DNA from: an uncultured Clostridia bacterium
GTDB taxonomy: Bacteria > Bacillota > Clostridia > Christensenellales > UBA1750
Length of the DNA: 64,000 nucleotides
Direction of reading: 5' to 3'
NCBI GenBank assembly: GCA_904393115.1
Contig: CAJFMX010000008.1
Coordinates: 38,613-102,612 of the forward strand
Each line of letters begins with the position of its first letter. The first letter of the stretch is position 1. Positions 30,478 to 40,410 of this stretch are shown here, piece by piece. Below the pieces are notes generated by a model that saw nothing but the letters and a program-made list of their open reading frames with translations, ran no database searches and had not been told where the DNA came from. A program made the position numbers and the translations under genes.

Positions 30478-32586
30478 TTACGCCGCAGCTTCTTCGGACT
30501 CTGCGGGAGCCTCGGACTCTGCGGGAGCCTCGGACTCTGCGGGAGTCTCGGACTCTGCGGGAGTCTCGGACTCGGCGGGAGTCTCAGTCGCCTCCGGCGC
30601 GGTGGATTCCGCCGCTGCGGACTCGGCAGGCGCTTCGGACTCGGCGGGCTCTGCAGCCTCTGCTCCGCTGCTGCGCGCTTCCTCCCACGCCTCGCGGTTG
30701 GCCTCGAACTCCTCCATGGTGATGAAGTGGTCGTAGACCTTCTGGCCCTTAAAGCGCAGGGTCGAGATGCCGGACGGGCTGTACTGGCCCTCGTAGATGT
30801 TGAGCTTGGTCGCCTGGTAAGAGGAGGGCGCGATCATGAACGGGATGACGAACGCGTGCTCGATGAGGAGGTCCTCCGCCTCGGCAAAGGCGTCGTAGCG
30901 CGCGGTCATATCCATCACTTCGCCCTTGGCCGCAGCCACGGCGTCGACGTACTGCTGCATCAGCGCGTAGGTCTCCGGGTAGGCGGCCTGCAGCTCCGGA
31001 TTGTAGACGATGGCGTCCATGCGGTTGTAGGAGTTGCCGATGCAGATGCCGGTGTCGGGATCGAGGTTATCGCTGCCGTCCCAGGGATCGGTCCAGGTCT
31101 GCGGATCGATGTAGTCCGCGCCCCAGTTGCACTTCATGATGCTGTACTTGCCGTTGCGGCGGGTCTCGGCCAGGAAGTTCTCCGATGGGCCGGCCCACAG
31201 CTCGCAGACGATGTAGTCCGTGCCGAGCACGCCCTCGAGCTGCTGCTTGATGAGGATGCACTCGTTCTCCCAGTCGGTGTCGCCGCTCTTGTAGCTGATG
31301 ACGACTTGGATGGGGAAGGTGACCTGGCCTTCGAGCTCGGCCATGGCGGCCTCCTTGTACTCCAGGGCCTTGGTTTCGTCATAGAAGTACTGGGCGTTGT
31401 CCTGGAAAGCGGTCAGCTGCGAGAAGTCCGTGCCGTCCACGGAGCAGAAGTCCGCGGGGGTGATGGTGTTCTGCAGAAGGGACTCGGGATCGTCCGGCTC
31501 CAGGGCGCGGATGGCGTAAACGCGGTCCATGGCGCTCATGATGGAGTGGCGGAAGTTCTCGTTGTTGACGGCCGTGGCCCAGTCCTCGGGCGCGTACTGC
31601 TCGTCATAGGTGGGGTCGAAGTTGAAGCAGTAGAAGTAAGACCACATGCTGTCCGTGCGGGAGCGGGAGAGGTACTCCGCGTTGTTCGCCTTCCAGTCGT
31701 CCACGATGTCCATGGAGATGTCGGAAGTATCGATCTCGTCGCGCAGGATCATCTGCGGGCCAAGGGTCGCGGCCTCGGCGTTATAGGTGCGCTCGATGCG
31801 GTCGATGTAGATCTGGTCCGCATCCCAGTTGTTCTCGTTCTTGACGTAGAGGTGGTGGCCCTGGGGCTCATACTCGGCCAGGATGTAGGCGCCGCAGTAG
31901 TAGAGCTTGTCGTTGGAGGTGCCAAAGTCCTTGCCCAGCTCGTCCAGCAGCGGGCCGTAGGCCGGGAACCACGGCGTGTAGGTCAGGCCGGAGAGGAAGT
32001 AGGGCGTGGGCTGCTCCAGGGTGTACTCCAGGGTGTAGTCGTCCAGCGCCTTGACGCCGACCTCGGCAAAGTCCGTGATCTCCTTGTTGTAGAAGGCCTC
32101 GGCGTTCTTGATGCAGGCGACCTGGCTGTACGTCAGGGACTCATTTTCCGCGGTCATGACGTACTCCAGCGCATCGACGAAGTCGTTCGCGGTCACTTCC
32201 GCGATTTCATTGCCCTGGTAGTCGTACCACTTGACGCCCTCGCGCAGGTGGAAGGTCCAGGTCAGGCCGTCCTCGGAGTTTTCCCAGGTCAGCGCAAGGC
32301 CGGGGATGATGTTGCCGTAGGGGTCGTTCTCCACGAGGGAGTCGATGACGTTGGCCGCCACCTGCTGGTCCCACTGCTGGGAGGCGATCAGGTAGTTCAG
32401 CGTCGTGACCTCCGAGGAATACAGGTCGCGGTAGACCATGGGTTCGGTGGTCGTGCTGTCGGGCTCATCCGCCCCGCCGACGCTGCTGCTCGACGAGGGG
32501 GATTCTGCCGGCTCCGTCGTCGTCGTGCAGGCCACGAGCGACAGCGCCATGCACAGACAGAGGACCAGGGCGAGAAGCTTTTTCAT
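30478..32586 (-). CDS. oppA: Peptide-binding lipoprotein OppA with low-complexity C-terminal tail
   Basis: Solute-binding protein (SBP family 5) that captures peptides outside the cell. 702 residues: signal peptide with lipobox LVAC (Cys20), a Ser/Thr linker, then the SBP_bac_5 domain (about 50-620) with EVTTLNYL-like start and WTFHLREGVKWYD. After residue 635 comes a tail of about 65 residues built almost only of Pro, Ala, Glu, Ser and Thr (PAESEA/PAESET units), encoded by 18-bp tandem repeats. Such a tail is unusual for OppA and could be a wall spacer. RBS AAGGAGG. First gene of the opp operon. Confidence 0.93.
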   Translation of the reverse strand: MKKLLALVLCLCMALSLVACTTTTEPAESPSSSSSVGGADEPDSTTTEPMVYRDLYSSEVTTLNYLIASQQWDQQVAANVIDSLVENDPYGNIIPGLALTWENSEDGLTWTFHLREGVKWYDYQGNEIAEVTANDFVDALEYVMTAENESLTYSQVACIKNAEAFYNKEITDFAEVGVKALDDYTLEYTLEQPTPYFLSGLTYTPWFPAYGPLLDELGKDFGTSNDKLYYCGAYILAEYEPQGHHLYVKNENNWDADQIYIDRIERTYNAEAATLGPQMILRDEIDTSDISMDIVDDWKANNAEYLSRSRTDSMWSYFYCFNFDPTYDEQYAPEDWATAVNNENFRHSIMSAMDRVYAIRALEPDDPESLLQNTITPADFCSVDGTDFSQLTAFQDNAQYFYDETKALEYKEAAMAELEGQVTFPIQVVISYKSGDTDWENECILIKQQLEGVLGTDYIVCELWAGPSENFLAETRRNGKYSIMKCNWGADYIDPQTWTDPWDGSDNLDPDTGICIGNSYNRMDAIVYNPELQAAYPETYALMQQYVDAVAAAKGEVMDMTARYDAFAEAEDLLIEHAFVIPFMIAPSSYQATKLNIYEGQYSPSGISTLRFKGQKVYDHFITMEEFEANREAWEEARSSGAEAAEPAESEAPAESAAAESTAPEATETPAESETPAESETPAESEAPAESEAPAESEEAAA
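30494..30583. repeat. Five tandem 18-bp repeats in the 3' end of oppA
   Basis: Units start at 30494, 30512, 30530, 30548 and 30566, each TCGGACTCTGCGGGAGCC or a one- to two-base variant. Being a multiple of three, the repeat keeps frame and encodes the PAESEA/PAESET units of the OppA tail. Confidence 0.9.
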
Positions 32587-32692
32587 CTGGGGTTCCTCCT
32601 TACAAAATTAAAATGAATTGTAAACCGATTGTGTCTCGGGGGGGGGGTGACCGTTTCGGACTGGCTCGTCTTCCCGTTTCTTAACAGTAAGT

Positions 32693-32722
32693 ACTATAGT
32701 CTTCTTAATACAATGCATACAA
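32693..32722 (-). promoter_or_regulatory. Promoter of the opp operon
   Basis: Minus strand: -35 TTGTAT (32717-32722), 18-bp spacer, -10 TATAGT (32693-32698). It would give an untranslated leader of about 100 bases before oppA, which contains a run of C (32641 region) and no clear terminator or riboswitch that I can recognise. Confidence 0.65.
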
Positions 32723-32989
32723 TACCACATTTTCCCCCGATTTGCAACTGGAAATTTCCCGTCGCTGCAATTTTTCCGCCCGCTCCGCTCCAGGGCAGCT
32801 TTTGCAGAAATCATGAACGCGGCGCGAAGATTTCGAAGATTTTTTGGCGCGTCTCCGAGGTTTTTCGGTCGATTTCATGAAATCTTTCGGCGTGTTCGGC
32901 GCGGTCTTCCTGGATTCCAGTGCCACTCTTCCCTCGTGGGCTCCGGCCGGGGCGGGATTTGTTTTGCAACTTTCCCCGGAATAAAATGC
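32723..32989. other. Intergenic stretch upstream of the opp promoter
   Basis: No gene is supported here. The only structure noticed is a 14-bp perfect palindrome (GATTTCATGAAATC, 32871-32884) and short repeats of CGAAGATTT near 32823-32840. The palindrome lies about 150 bp upstream of the opp -35 and could be a regulator site. Confidence 0.4.
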
Positions 32990-33026
32990 AAGACTGCACC
33001 CAAATTACCCTTTGGATTGCAGTCTT
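32990..33026 (-). terminator. Hairpin after the VanX-type gene
   Basis: AAGACTGCA (32990-32998) and TGCAGTCTT (33018-33026) pair, with an inner CCAAA/TTTGG stem. On the minus strand the hairpin is followed by GCATTTTATT. It begins 34 bp after the stop of the VanX-type gene and ends the gyrB-gyrA-vanX-like operon. Confidence 0.6.
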
Positions 33027-33059
33027 TTGTGTATAGCGTTGTGTATTTATACCCCGGTA

Positions 33060-33785
33060 TCAGCGCAGGTCGCCCTCCGCGCAGAAGGCGTAGAGCGGCG
33101 CGCTGTGCGTGCGGCGGGCCCAGGGGCCGTTGCCGTAGTCGAAGTGCCACCACTCCGCGCTGTAGTGCGTAAAGCCGGCCTGGCGCATGGCGTGGTGGAG
33201 CAGGCGGCGGTTCCGGCGCACGGTCTCGTCCAGGCCCTCGCGCTCAAAGGCGTCGGCGTGGGCGATGGGCGCAAACTCGTCAAACCCCGTGCCCATGTCC
33301 AGCTCCTGCCCCTCGAGGCAGAGGGTCAGGTCCACCGCGCCGCCGGACTGGTGCGAGGAGGGGTGCAGCCGGTCCAGGACGGGCCGGGCCACGAATTCCT
33401 CCGTGAGGCAGGCGGCCTGTTCGTCCGAAAGGCCCGGGTGCTCGGCCTTTACCCGGGCGAAGTAGTCGTCGTAGAGGGCCTGCTGCACGCGCTGGGGGCG
33501 CAGGCTGTCGTAGATGCGCAGGGAATAGGCCTCCGGCAGGAGGTCCAGCGCGCGGCAGAGGCGCTCGTAGACGCCCTTGCGGACGTAGCAGCGCGTCAGC
33601 GCGCCGGGGACGCCCATGTGCAGATAGCTCGCCGCGTACGCGATGCGGGGATGGCAGTCGGTGATGTCCAGCACCGGCTCGCCCGCCTCCGGCGCGGGCG
33701 GCAGGGGCGCGTCCGGGTCGTACCCGGGGTAGGCGGCGCGGGCCGTGGGGATCGGGGTCTGCATCCAAAGTTCGATCTGGTTCAT
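33060..33785 (-). CDS. VanX-type D-alanyl-D-alanine dipeptidase (peptidase M15D)
   Basis: Zinc dipeptidase that splits D-Ala-D-Ala. 241 residues. All M15 residues are in place: Arg96 in SLRP, His145 and Asp152 in [10 protein letters not shown], Glu211 and His214 in EWWHFDYG. No signal peptide, as expected for the cytosolic dipeptidase. VanH and VanA genes are absent nearby, so this is most likely a housekeeping or recycling enzyme (like E. coli DdpX) and not vancomycin resistance. The start overlaps the gyrA stop in an ATGA. Confidence 0.88.
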   Translation of the reverse strand: MNQIELWMQTPIPTARAAYPGYDPDAPLPPAPEAGEPVLDITDCHPRIAYAASYLHMGVPGALTRCYVRKGVYERLCRALDLLPEAYSLRIYDSLRPQRVQQALYDDYFARVKAEHPGLSDEQAACLTEEFVARPVLDRLHPSSHQSGGAVDLTLCLEGQELDMGTGFDEFAPIAHADAFEREGLDETVRRNRRLLHHAMRQAGFTHYSAEWWHFDYGNGPWARRTHSAPLYAFCAEGDLR

Positions 33786-36214
33786 GTCTCTTCCTCCAGC
33801 AGGCGCGCGGAGACGACGACGTTGTCCATCAGCGCGGCGAGATAGGGCTTGCCGCGGCCGGCCTTTCCCTCGATGAGGATCTCCTCGGTGGTGAGCACCG
33901 TCTCGGTGCGGTCGGCCTGGGTCGCGAGCAGGCGCCGGGGATCGGTCACGGGCAGGGCGCAGACGAGGGCGCTGCCGTTTGCGCCGTTTTTGTTGAAGGC
34001 GAAGGTGCGCACGCCCTTGCCGCCGCGGCGCTGCACCTCGTAATCCACCAGCAGGCAGCGCTTGGCGTAGCCGCGGTCGCTGAGCAGCAGGAGCTCGCCC
34101 GCCTCCGGCACGAGGAGCGCAAACGCCGTCTCGTCCCCGGGTTCGGGCACGATGCCCTTGACGCCGCCGGCCGCGCGGCCCTGCACGGGGATCTGTGCGA
34201 TCTCCGTGCGCAGCGCCATGGCCTTTTTCGTCACCAGCAGGAGCGTGCGCTCCGCCTCCTCGGGCAGGACGGCGATCAGCTCGTCCCCGGCCTTGAGGTT
34301 CAGGGCGGCGGCGCGGCCCTTGCGCGCGCCGTATTCCTCGCGCGCGGTGCGCTTGACGAGCCCGGCGCGCGTGACGAAGAGCAGCGTCTCGCACGCGAGG
34401 TCCCGCGGCAGGACGCGCAGGACGCGCTCCTCCTTTTCCAGCCCCGCGAGCAGCCCGGCCGGGGCGATGCCGCGGTCCTTCATGCGGCACTCGGGGATCT
34501 GGTCCGCGCAGATCGTGTAGCAGAAGCCCAGGCTGGTGAAGAACAGGAGCTTGTCGTCCGTCTTGAGGGAGAGGACTTCCTCGGGCGCGTCCTCGCTCTC
34601 CTCCTTCTTGGCGTAGAACTTGGGCGGCAGGCGCTTGAGGTAGCCCAGGCGCGTGCGCAGGACATAGCAGGGATCGGCGGGGACCTCCTCCCTCTCCTCC
34701 TGTGCGGGCAGGCTCTCCTCCTGCACGAGCTCTGTGCGGCGCGGGTCGGCATAGCGGTCGCGGATGTCGCTGAGCTCCTCGCGGATGACGCGCAGGAGCT
34801 TCTTTTCGCTGTGGAGGATGCCCTCGAGCCGGGCGACGGTGCGCTGCACCTCGGCGTACTCCTTGCGCAGGGCGAGGATCTCCAGGCCCGTCAGGCGCTG
34901 CAGGCGCATATCGAGGATGGCCTGGGCCTGCGCCTGGGTGAGGGCGAACTTCTCCATCAGGCCCTCGCGCGCCTCCTTGGGGTTCTTGGCCGCGCGGATG
35001 AGCGCGATGACCGCGTCCAGGTTGTCCACGGCGATCATGAGCCCTTCCAGGATGTGCTCGCGGGCCTTGGCCTGGTCCAGGTCGTACTTCGTGCGCCGGG
35101 CGACGACGTTCTTCTGGTGGGCGATGTAGCGGCGGATGAGCTCGAGCAGGGAGAGCTGCATGGGCTTGCCGTCGGCGATGGCGACCATGTTGACGCCGAA
35201 GGTCACCTGCAGGTCGGAAACGCGGTAGAGGTGGCGGAGCACCTTTTCGGCGTCCGCGTCGCGCTTGAGCTCGATGACCGCGCGCATTCCCGTGCGGTCG
35301 GACTCGTCGCGGATGTCCGAGATGGCCGAGAGAATCCCCTTCTTCTCCTCGGAGAGCTTGAGGATCTTCTCCAGCAGCGCGCTCTTGTTGACCTGGTAGG
35401 GCAGCTCCGTCACGACCAGGTTCTTCTTGCCGCTGGGCAGGTCCTCGACGTGGACCTTGGCGCGCAGCAGCAGGCGGCCGCGGCCGGTCTCGTAGGCCTT
35501 GCGAATCTCCTCGGTCGCAAGGAGCTGGCCGCCGGTGGGGAAGTCCGGCGCGGGCAGGATCTGCATCAGCGCGTCCAGGGAGATGTTCGGGTCGTCCAGG
35601 ACCGCGATGACCGCGTCGATGGATTCGCCCAGGTTGTGTGTGGGGATGTTCGTGGCCAGGCCCACCGCGATGCCGGAGGCGCCGTTGACGAGCAGGTTGG
35701 GGAAGCGCCCGGGGAGCATGTCCGGCTCCTTGAGCGTGTCGTCAAAGTTCAGGGAGAAGGAGACGGTGTCCTTTTCCAGGTCGCGCAGCAGCTCCATGGC
35801 AAGGGGCGCCATACGCGCCTCGGTGTATCGCATGGCCGCGGCGGAGTCGCCGTCCACGGAGCCGAAGTTGCCGTGGCCGTCCACCAGCGGCGCGCGCATG
35901 TTGAAGTCCTGCGCCATGCGCACCATCGCGTCGTAGACGGAGGTGTCGCCGTGGGGGTGGTATTTGCCCAGGCAGTCGCCCACGATGCGGGCGCACTTGC
36001 GGTGGGGCTTGTCGGGCGTGTTGCCCAATTCCAGCATGGTGTAGAGGATGCGCCGCTGCACGGGCTTGAGGCCGTCCTCGACCCGGGGCAGCGCGCGCTC
36101 GAGGATGACGTGCTCCGCGTAGGGGATCATGCTGTCGTGCATGATCTCCTCCATGGGTTTTTGCAGGATCGTCTCGTTGCGCTCGATGGTCTCGTCGCGT
36201 CTCTTCTTCGGCAT
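33782..36214 (-). CDS. gyrA: Type II topoisomerase subunit A (GyrA/ParC family)
   Basis: DNA-cleaving subunit of gyrase or topoisomerase IV. 810 residues. The winged-helix region has [19 protein letters not shown] (quinolone region; Thr at the position of E. coli GyrA Ser83, Asp at Asp87) and the active-site Tyr is in AMRYTEARM. The C-terminal beta-pinwheel contains QRRGGKG, the gyrase-specific GyrA box, but at residue 728, late in the domain, while in E. coli it is in the first blade. So gyrase is favoured but topoisomerase IV cannot be ruled out. Start: ATG at 36214 in a TGATG overlap with gyrB; a GTG five codons earlier is also possible. Confidence 0.88.
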   Translation of the reverse strand: MPKKRRDETIERNETILQKPMEEIMHDSMIPYAEHVILERALPRVEDGLKPVQRRILYTMLELGNTPDKPHRKCARIVGDCLGKYHPHGDTSVYDAMVRMAQDFNMRAPLVDGHGNFGSVDGDSAAAMRYTEARMAPLAMELLRDLEKDTVSFSLNFDDTLKEPDMLPGRFPNLLVNGASGIAVGLATNIPTHNLGESIDAVIAVLDDPNISLDALMQILPAPDFPTGGQLLATEEIRKAYETGRGRLLLRAKVHVEDLPSGKKNLVVTELPYQVNKSALLEKILKLSEEKKGILSAISDIRDESDRTGMRAVIELKRDADAEKVLRHLYRVSDLQVTFGVNMVAIADGKPMQLSLLELIRRYIAHQKNVVARRTKYDLDQAKAREHILEGLMIAVDNLDAVIALIRAAKNPKEAREGLMEKFALTQAQAQAILDMRLQRLTGLEILALRKEYAEVQRTVARLEGILHSEKKLLRVIREELSDIRDRYADPRRTELVQEESLPAQEEREEVPADPCYVLRTRLGYLKRLPPKFYAKKEESEDAPEEVLSLKTDDKLLFFTSLGFCYTICADQIPECRMKDRGIAPAGLLAGLEKEERVLRVLPRDLACETLLFVTRAGLVKRTAREEYGARKGRAAALNLKAGDELIAVLPEEAERTLLLVTKKAMALRTEIAQIPVQGRAAGGVKGIVPEPGDETAFALLVPEAGELLLLSDRGYAKRCLLVDYEVQRRGGKGVRTFAFNKNGANGSALVCALPVTDPRRLLATQADRTETVLTTEEILIEGKAGRGKPYLAALMDNVVVSARLLEEET

Positions 36215-38169
36215 CAGCCCTTCACCCACCCTTCAAAGGAGTCGACCTTGTTGAAATTCGCCTGCTGGCTGATGTAGAGGCGGCGGGGCTCGACCTTGTC
36301 GCCCATGAGGATGGTGACCATGCGCTCGGCCTGCGCCGCGTCCTCCAGCGTCACCTGCACGAGGGTGCGGTGCGCGGGATTCATCGTGGTGTCCCAGAGC
36401 TGCTCGGGGTTCATCTCGCCAAGGCCCTTGTAGCGCTGGATGGCATAGCCCTTGCCCATGCGCTTGACCGCCGCGGGCAGGGCCTTGTCGTCGTAGACGT
36501 ACTCGCTCATCTGGCCCTTTTTGACCAGGTACAGGGGCGGCGTGCCGATGTAGATGTGCCCCTCCTGCACGAGCTCCTTCATGTAGCGGTAGAAGAAGGT
36601 GAGCAGGATCGCGCGGATGTGCGCGCCGTCCTGGTCCGCGTCGGCCAGGATGATGATGCGGTGGTACTTGAGGTTGCCGATCTTAAAGTCCTCGCCGATG
36701 CCCGTGCCCAGGGCCGTGATCAGCGAGCGGAACTCCTCGTTCATGAGCACCTGGTCCAGGCGCTTCTTTTCGGCGTTCAGGGGCTTGCCGCGCAGGGGCA
36801 GGATCGCCTGGAACCTGCGGTCGCGGCCCTGCTTGGCCGAGCCCCCGGCGGAGTCGCCCTCGACGATGAAGAGCTCGTTCTCCTCCGGGCGGCGGCCCGT
36901 GCAGGAGGCGAGCTTGCCCACCAGGGGCGCCGCCTCCAGGGAGGACTTCTGGCGGGCGATGTCCTTGGCCTTGCGCGCGGCCTCGCGCACCGCGGCGGCG
37001 GCGCGCGCCTTCTCCAGCAGCTTTTCGGCCGTCTCCTGGTGGGAGAGGTCCTCCAGGTACAGCGCGAGCTGGTCGTAGACCAGGCCCTCGATCAGGGGGC
37101 GGACCTCGCTGTTGCCGAGCCGGCCCTTTGTCTGGCCCTCGAACTGCGGGTTCTTGACGTAGCAGACGAGCACGGCGGTCATGCCCTCGCGGTAGTCCTC
37201 GCCGGTGAGGTTGGCGTCCTTCTCCTTGAGCAGGCCGGCCCGGCGGGCGTATTCGTTCATGGCGCGGGTATAGGCGGCCTTAAAGCCGGTCTCGTGCGTG
37301 CCGCCCTCGCCGGTGGGGATGGAGTTGACGTAGGAGAACATGCTCTCGGTATAGCCGTCGGTGACCTGGAACGCGCAGCGGAAGAAGAAGTCGTCCTTTC
37401 CGCCCTCGAGGTAGACCACGTCCTCGTGCAGGGGGTCCTTTTCGGCGTTCAGGTAGCGGACGTAGTCCACGATGCCGCCCGCGTAGCAATAGGTGGTCTC
37501 GCGCTCGTCCTTGGGCAGGCGCTCGTCGGTCAGGACGATGGTCACGCCCTTGTTGAGGTAGGCGAGCTCCCGCAGGCGGCGGTCCACGACGTCGTGGTGA
37601 AAGGTGATGTCCTCAAAGACGCGCTTGTCCGGCAAAAAGGTGGTCTTGCTGCCCTTTTTGCGGGTATTGCCCACGCGCAAAAGCGGCGTCATGGGCTTGC
37701 CGGAGACGATCTTGCCGGTCTTTTCGTCCACGACCGAGGCAAACTCCTGCCGGTAGAGGGAGAAGTCGCTGTAGACCTCGCAGACCAGCCACTCGGACAG
37801 GGCGTTGACCACCGAGGCGCCCACGCCGTGCAGGCCGCCGGAATAGGCGTAGTTTTTCCCGGAAAACTTGCCGCCCGCGTGCAGCTGCGTGTAGACGACC
37901 TCCACGCCCGAGATGCCCAGCTGCGGATGCTTGTCCACGGGGATGCCGCGGCCGTTGTCCTCGACCGAGGCGCTGCCGTCCTTGTGCAGGGTCACGCGGA
38001 CGGTGTCGGCGTAGCCGTTTGCGGCCTCGTCGATGGAGTTGTCCACAATCTCCCACAGGAGGTGGTGCAGGCCACGGGAGCCGGTGGTGCCGATGTACAT
38101 GCCCGGCCGCATGCGCACCGCGTCCAGTCCCTTCAGGACCTGCAGATCGCCCGCGTTGTATGTGCTCAT
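36214..38169 (-). CDS. gyrB: Type II topoisomerase subunit B (GyrB/ParE family)
   Basis: ATPase subunit partnered with the gene downstream. 651 residues: GHKL ATPase with [20 protein letters not shown] and [15 protein letters not shown], transducer domain, TOPRIM with [12 protein letters not shown] and [13 protein letters not shown], and C-terminal [14 protein letters not shown]. No dnaA, dnaN or recF is next to it, as would be usual for the main gyrB at the origin; this could therefore be a second, ParE-type pair. The promoter upstream is close to consensus. Confidence 0.9.
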   Translation of the reverse strand: MSTYNAGDLQVLKGLDAVRMRPGMYIGTTGSRGLHHLLWEIVDNSIDEAANGYADTVRVTLHKDGSASVEDNGRGIPVDKHPQLGISGVEVVYTQLHAGGKFSGKNYAYSGGLHGVGASVVNALSEWLVCEVYSDFSLYRQEFASVVDEKTGKIVSGKPMTPLLRVGNTRKKGSKTTFLPDKRVFEDITFHHDVVDRRLRELAYLNKGVTIVLTDERLPKDERETTYCYAGGIVDYVRYLNAEKDPLHEDVVYLEGGKDDFFFRCAFQVTDGYTESMFSYVNSIPTGEGGTHETGFKAAYTRAMNEYARRAGLLKEKDANLTGEDYREGMTAVLVCYVKNPQFEGQTKGRLGNSEVRPLIEGLVYDQLALYLEDLSHQETAEKLLEKARAAAAVREAARKAKDIARQKSSLEAAPLVGKLASCTGRRPEENELFIVEGDSAGGSAKQGRDRRFQAILPLRGKPLNAEKKRLDQVLMNEEFRSLITALGTGIGEDFKIGNLKYHRIIILADADQDGAHIRAILLTFFYRYMKELVQEGHIYIGTPPLYLVKKGQMSEYVYDDKALPAAVKRMGKGYAIQRYKGLGEMNPEQLWDTTMNPAHRTLVQVTLEDAAQAERMVTILMGDKVEPRRLYISQQANFNKVDSFEGWVKG

Positions 38170-38265
38170 TCCTCGTCCTCCGACCTTTCAGATTTTTTTG
38201 CGCGCAAAAACGGGCGCGCTCCGCTGTATGTCCTCGTCACAGCACAATCTGTGGCTTGAATGACC

Positions 38266-38295
38266 ATTTTACAACAAAACGCGCCGGATTGTCAA
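38266..38295 (-). promoter_or_regulatory. Strong promoter of the gyrB operon
   Basis: Minus strand: perfect -35 TTGACA (38290-38295), 18-bp spacer, -10 TAAAAT (38266-38271) preceded by TG. It overlaps the stop codon of the upstream kinase gene and leaves a leader of about 90 bases before gyrB. Confidence 0.85.
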
Positions 38296-38789
38296 ATGCT
38301 GCCGGGAATTTCCCCGCGCAGGACGCGGTCCGTCTCCTCCGCGCCGGGCGGCTCAAACCGCGCCTCCATCTTGCGCAGCAGGCCCTCGTCCACGAAGTAG
38401 GCGCCGCCCTCCCCGCTGCGCACGCGGGCGTTGCGCGCGGCGATGTTGCGGCGCAGCTGCTCCGGGGACACCTCGCGGTAGAACAGGCGGCAGGGCAGGC
38501 CCTCGGATGCGAAGAAGGCCCGCGCCGCGTCCCGGTCCCGCCGCGCCCAGAAGCCCCAGTCGAGCACGACGGGCACGCCGGCGCGGGCGATGCGCGCGGC
38601 CTGGCGCAGGAGATAGCCCTGGGCGCGGGCGGCGACCTCGTCGTGCAGGTCGCCCAGGCGCTCGGGCAGGAGCGCGAGCATGAGCTCGTCCACCGAAAGG
38701 CACAGCGCCCCGCTCTCCCGGCAGAGCGCCTTTGCCCAGGTGGACTTGCCGCTGCAGATCTTGCCGCAGATGAGGATCACTTCGGCCAT
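38292..38789 (-). CDS. Small P-loop kinase (AAA_33 / zeta-toxin-like fold)
   Basis: Predicted nucleotide-dependent kinase of a small molecule. 165 residues: P-loop ICGKICSGKSTWAK at the N-terminus, LCLSVDELML, a Walker-B like VPVVLDWGFW, and a lid region rich in Arg (RRNIAARNARVRSGEGG). Similar proteins include gluconate-, chloramphenicol- and aminoglycoside-kinase relatives; the substrate cannot be told. RBS AGGAGG nine bases before the ATG. It follows the terminator of the xylulokinase operon, and its own promoter was not identified. Confidence 0.75.
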   Translation of the reverse strand: MAEVILICGKICSGKSTWAKALCRESGALCLSVDELMLALLPERLGDLHDEVAARAQGYLLRQAARIARAGVPVVLDWGFWARRDRDAARAFFASEGLPCRLFYREVSPEQLRRNIAARNARVRSGEGGAYFVDEGLLRKMEARFEPPGAEETDRVLRGEIPGSI

Positions 38790-38820
38790 GGCATCTTTCC
38801 TCCTCTCGTTTCGCAAAGAA

Positions 38821-38848
38821 GGGCCCTTTTCCGCGCGGAAAAGGGCCC
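38821..38848. terminator. Perfect 28-bp palindrome terminator after xylB
   Basis: GGGCCCTTTTCCGC is followed directly by its reverse complement. It starts 10 bp after the xylB stop on the minus strand and is followed by TTCTTTGCG. Confidence 0.75.
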
Positions 38849-38857
38849 CGTGCGCGC

Positions 38858-40396
38858 TCAGCGCAGCTGGGAAAGGTCCTTGAAGCTGTCCTTGAGCGCC
38901 AGGTAGATCTTGTCGTAGAGCGCATAGACGCGGTCGTAGACTTCCTCGTTTTCGGGGATGGGCTCGGTGCGGGTCTCCTCGCGCAGCACGCTCGTGGCCT
39001 CGATGAGGTCCTTCCAGATGCCAAGGCCCACGCCGGCCACCAGCGCCGCGCCGTAGGCGCCGCCCTCGCCGCTGCCGGAGACGGTGACCACCGGCATGTG
39101 GAACACGTCCGCCACGATCTGCCGCCACAGCGGGCTCAGCGCGCCGCCGCCGGAGAGGACGACCTTTTCCGGGCGGATGGTTTCGTCCATGGCGCGGATC
39201 TTCTCCCAGACGTCGCGCAGCGAGAAGGTCACGCCCTCCATCACCGCGCGGGACATGGCGCCCTTGCCGTGCTCCAGGCCCAGGCCGTAGAACACGCCGC
39301 GCGCGTCGGAGTCAAAGTGCGGGCACCGCTCGCCGGACAGGTAGGGCAGGAAGAGCAGGCCGCCGCACCCGGGCGCGACCTTCTCCGCCGCCTCGCCCAG
39401 GATGTCGTAGACGTCCCTGCCCGTGCGCGCGGCCTCCTCCTTCTCCGCCGCGCAGAGCGCGTCGCGGTACCAGCGGTAGGAGCCGCCGGCGGCCAGCGTC
39501 ACGCCGATGGCGTGCCAGAGGTGCTTGGCGTTGCTGCAGAAGAGCTGCAGCTCGCCGTTTGCGTTCTCCTTGTAGCCGTCAAGGCCCATGGCCACGACGC
39601 CCGACGTGCCGATGACCACGCCCAGCACGCCCTGGTGCACGAGCCCGGAGCCCATGGTCTGGATGACGGCGTCGCCGCCGCCCGCGGTCACGGGCAGGCC
39701 GGCGGGCAGGCCCGTAAGCTTCGCGGCCTCGCTCGTGACCTGGCCCACGATCTCGTAGGACTCGTAGCACTTAGGGAAGAGCGAGCGCGCAAGGCCGAGC
39801 TTTGCGATGAGCTCGTCCGAAAAGCAGCGGTTCTTGACGTCGAACAGGCCCGTGCCCGAGGCGTCGGAGACCTCGGTGGCGACGACGCCCGTCAGCTTAT
39901 AGCGCACGTAGTCCTTGGGGTTGAGGATGACCTTGGTGCGGGCGAAGTTCTCCGGCTCCTCCTCCTTCATCCAGAGGATCTTGCCGCCGGTAAAGCCGGT
40001 GAGCATGCGGTTGTTGGTGTAGGAGAGCAGGCCCGAAAGGCCGCCGGCGGTCTCGGTGATCTCCTCGCACTGGCGCTCGGTCCTCTGGTCGTTCCAGAGG
40101 ATGGCCGGGCGCACGACCTCGCCCACCTCGTCCAGGGCGACCATGCCGTGCATCTGGCCGGAGAAGCCCACGCCCGCGATCTGATCGCCGGGGACCTTGG
40201 ACTTTTCCAGCACCGCGCGGATGGACTCGGCCGCAGCCTGCCACCAGTCGGCGGGGTTTTGCTGCGTCCAGCCGGGCTTGGGCGTCTCCAGGGGATATTC
40301 GACGGTCTTTGCCGCCGCGACGCGGCCCTCGTCATCCACGAGGATGGTCTTGGTTCCCGAGGTGCCGATGTCGATGCCGAGAATGTATTTCTTCAC
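38858..40396 (-). CDS. xylB: FGGY-family sugar kinase, xylulokinase type
   Basis: Phosphorylates D-xylulose or a similar ketose. 512 residues with both FGGY halves: GIDIGTSGTKTILVD, GFSGQMHGMVALD (the QMHG motif of xylulokinases), WNDQRT, GGGDAVIQTMGSG, GTSGVVAMG, and VVLSGGGALSPLWRQI with GAYGAALVAG. I chose the GTG at 40396, eight bases after AGGAGG and right before KKYILGIDIG; no ATG fits. It follows the glycosidase gene after 14 bp. Confidence 0.9.
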   Translation of the reverse strand: MKKYILGIDIGTSGTKTILVDDEGRVAAAKTVEYPLETPKPGWTQQNPADWWQAAAESIRAVLEKSKVPGDQIAGVGFSGQMHGMVALDEVGEVVRPAILWNDQRTERQCEEITETAGGLSGLLSYTNNRMLTGFTGGKILWMKEEEPENFARTKVILNPKDYVRYKLTGVVATEVSDASGTGLFDVKNRCFSDELIAKLGLARSLFPKCYESYEIVGQVTSEAAKLTGLPAGLPVTAGGGDAVIQTMGSGLVHQGVLGVVIGTSGVVAMGLDGYKENANGELQLFCSNAKHLWHAIGVTLAAGGSYRWYRDALCAAEKEEAARTGRDVYDILGEAAEKVAPGCGGLLFLPYLSGERCPHFDSDARGVFYGLGLEHGKGAMSRAVMEGVTFSLRDVWEKIRAMDETIRPEKVVLSGGGALSPLWRQIVADVFHMPVVTVSGSGEGGAYGAALVAGVGLGIWKDLIEATSVLREETRTEPIPENEEVYDRVYALYDKIYLALKDSFKDLSQLR

Positions 40397-40410
40397 GTTT
40401 TGTTTCCTCC

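Noticed and set aside
32587..32692. Riboswitch in the oppA leader
   Set aside because: About 100 bases with no conserved riboswitch core or terminator hairpin that I can recognise.
33060..33785. Vancomycin resistance (vanX)
   Set aside because: No vanH, vanA/B or vanRS genes; the enzyme family also includes housekeeping dipeptidases.
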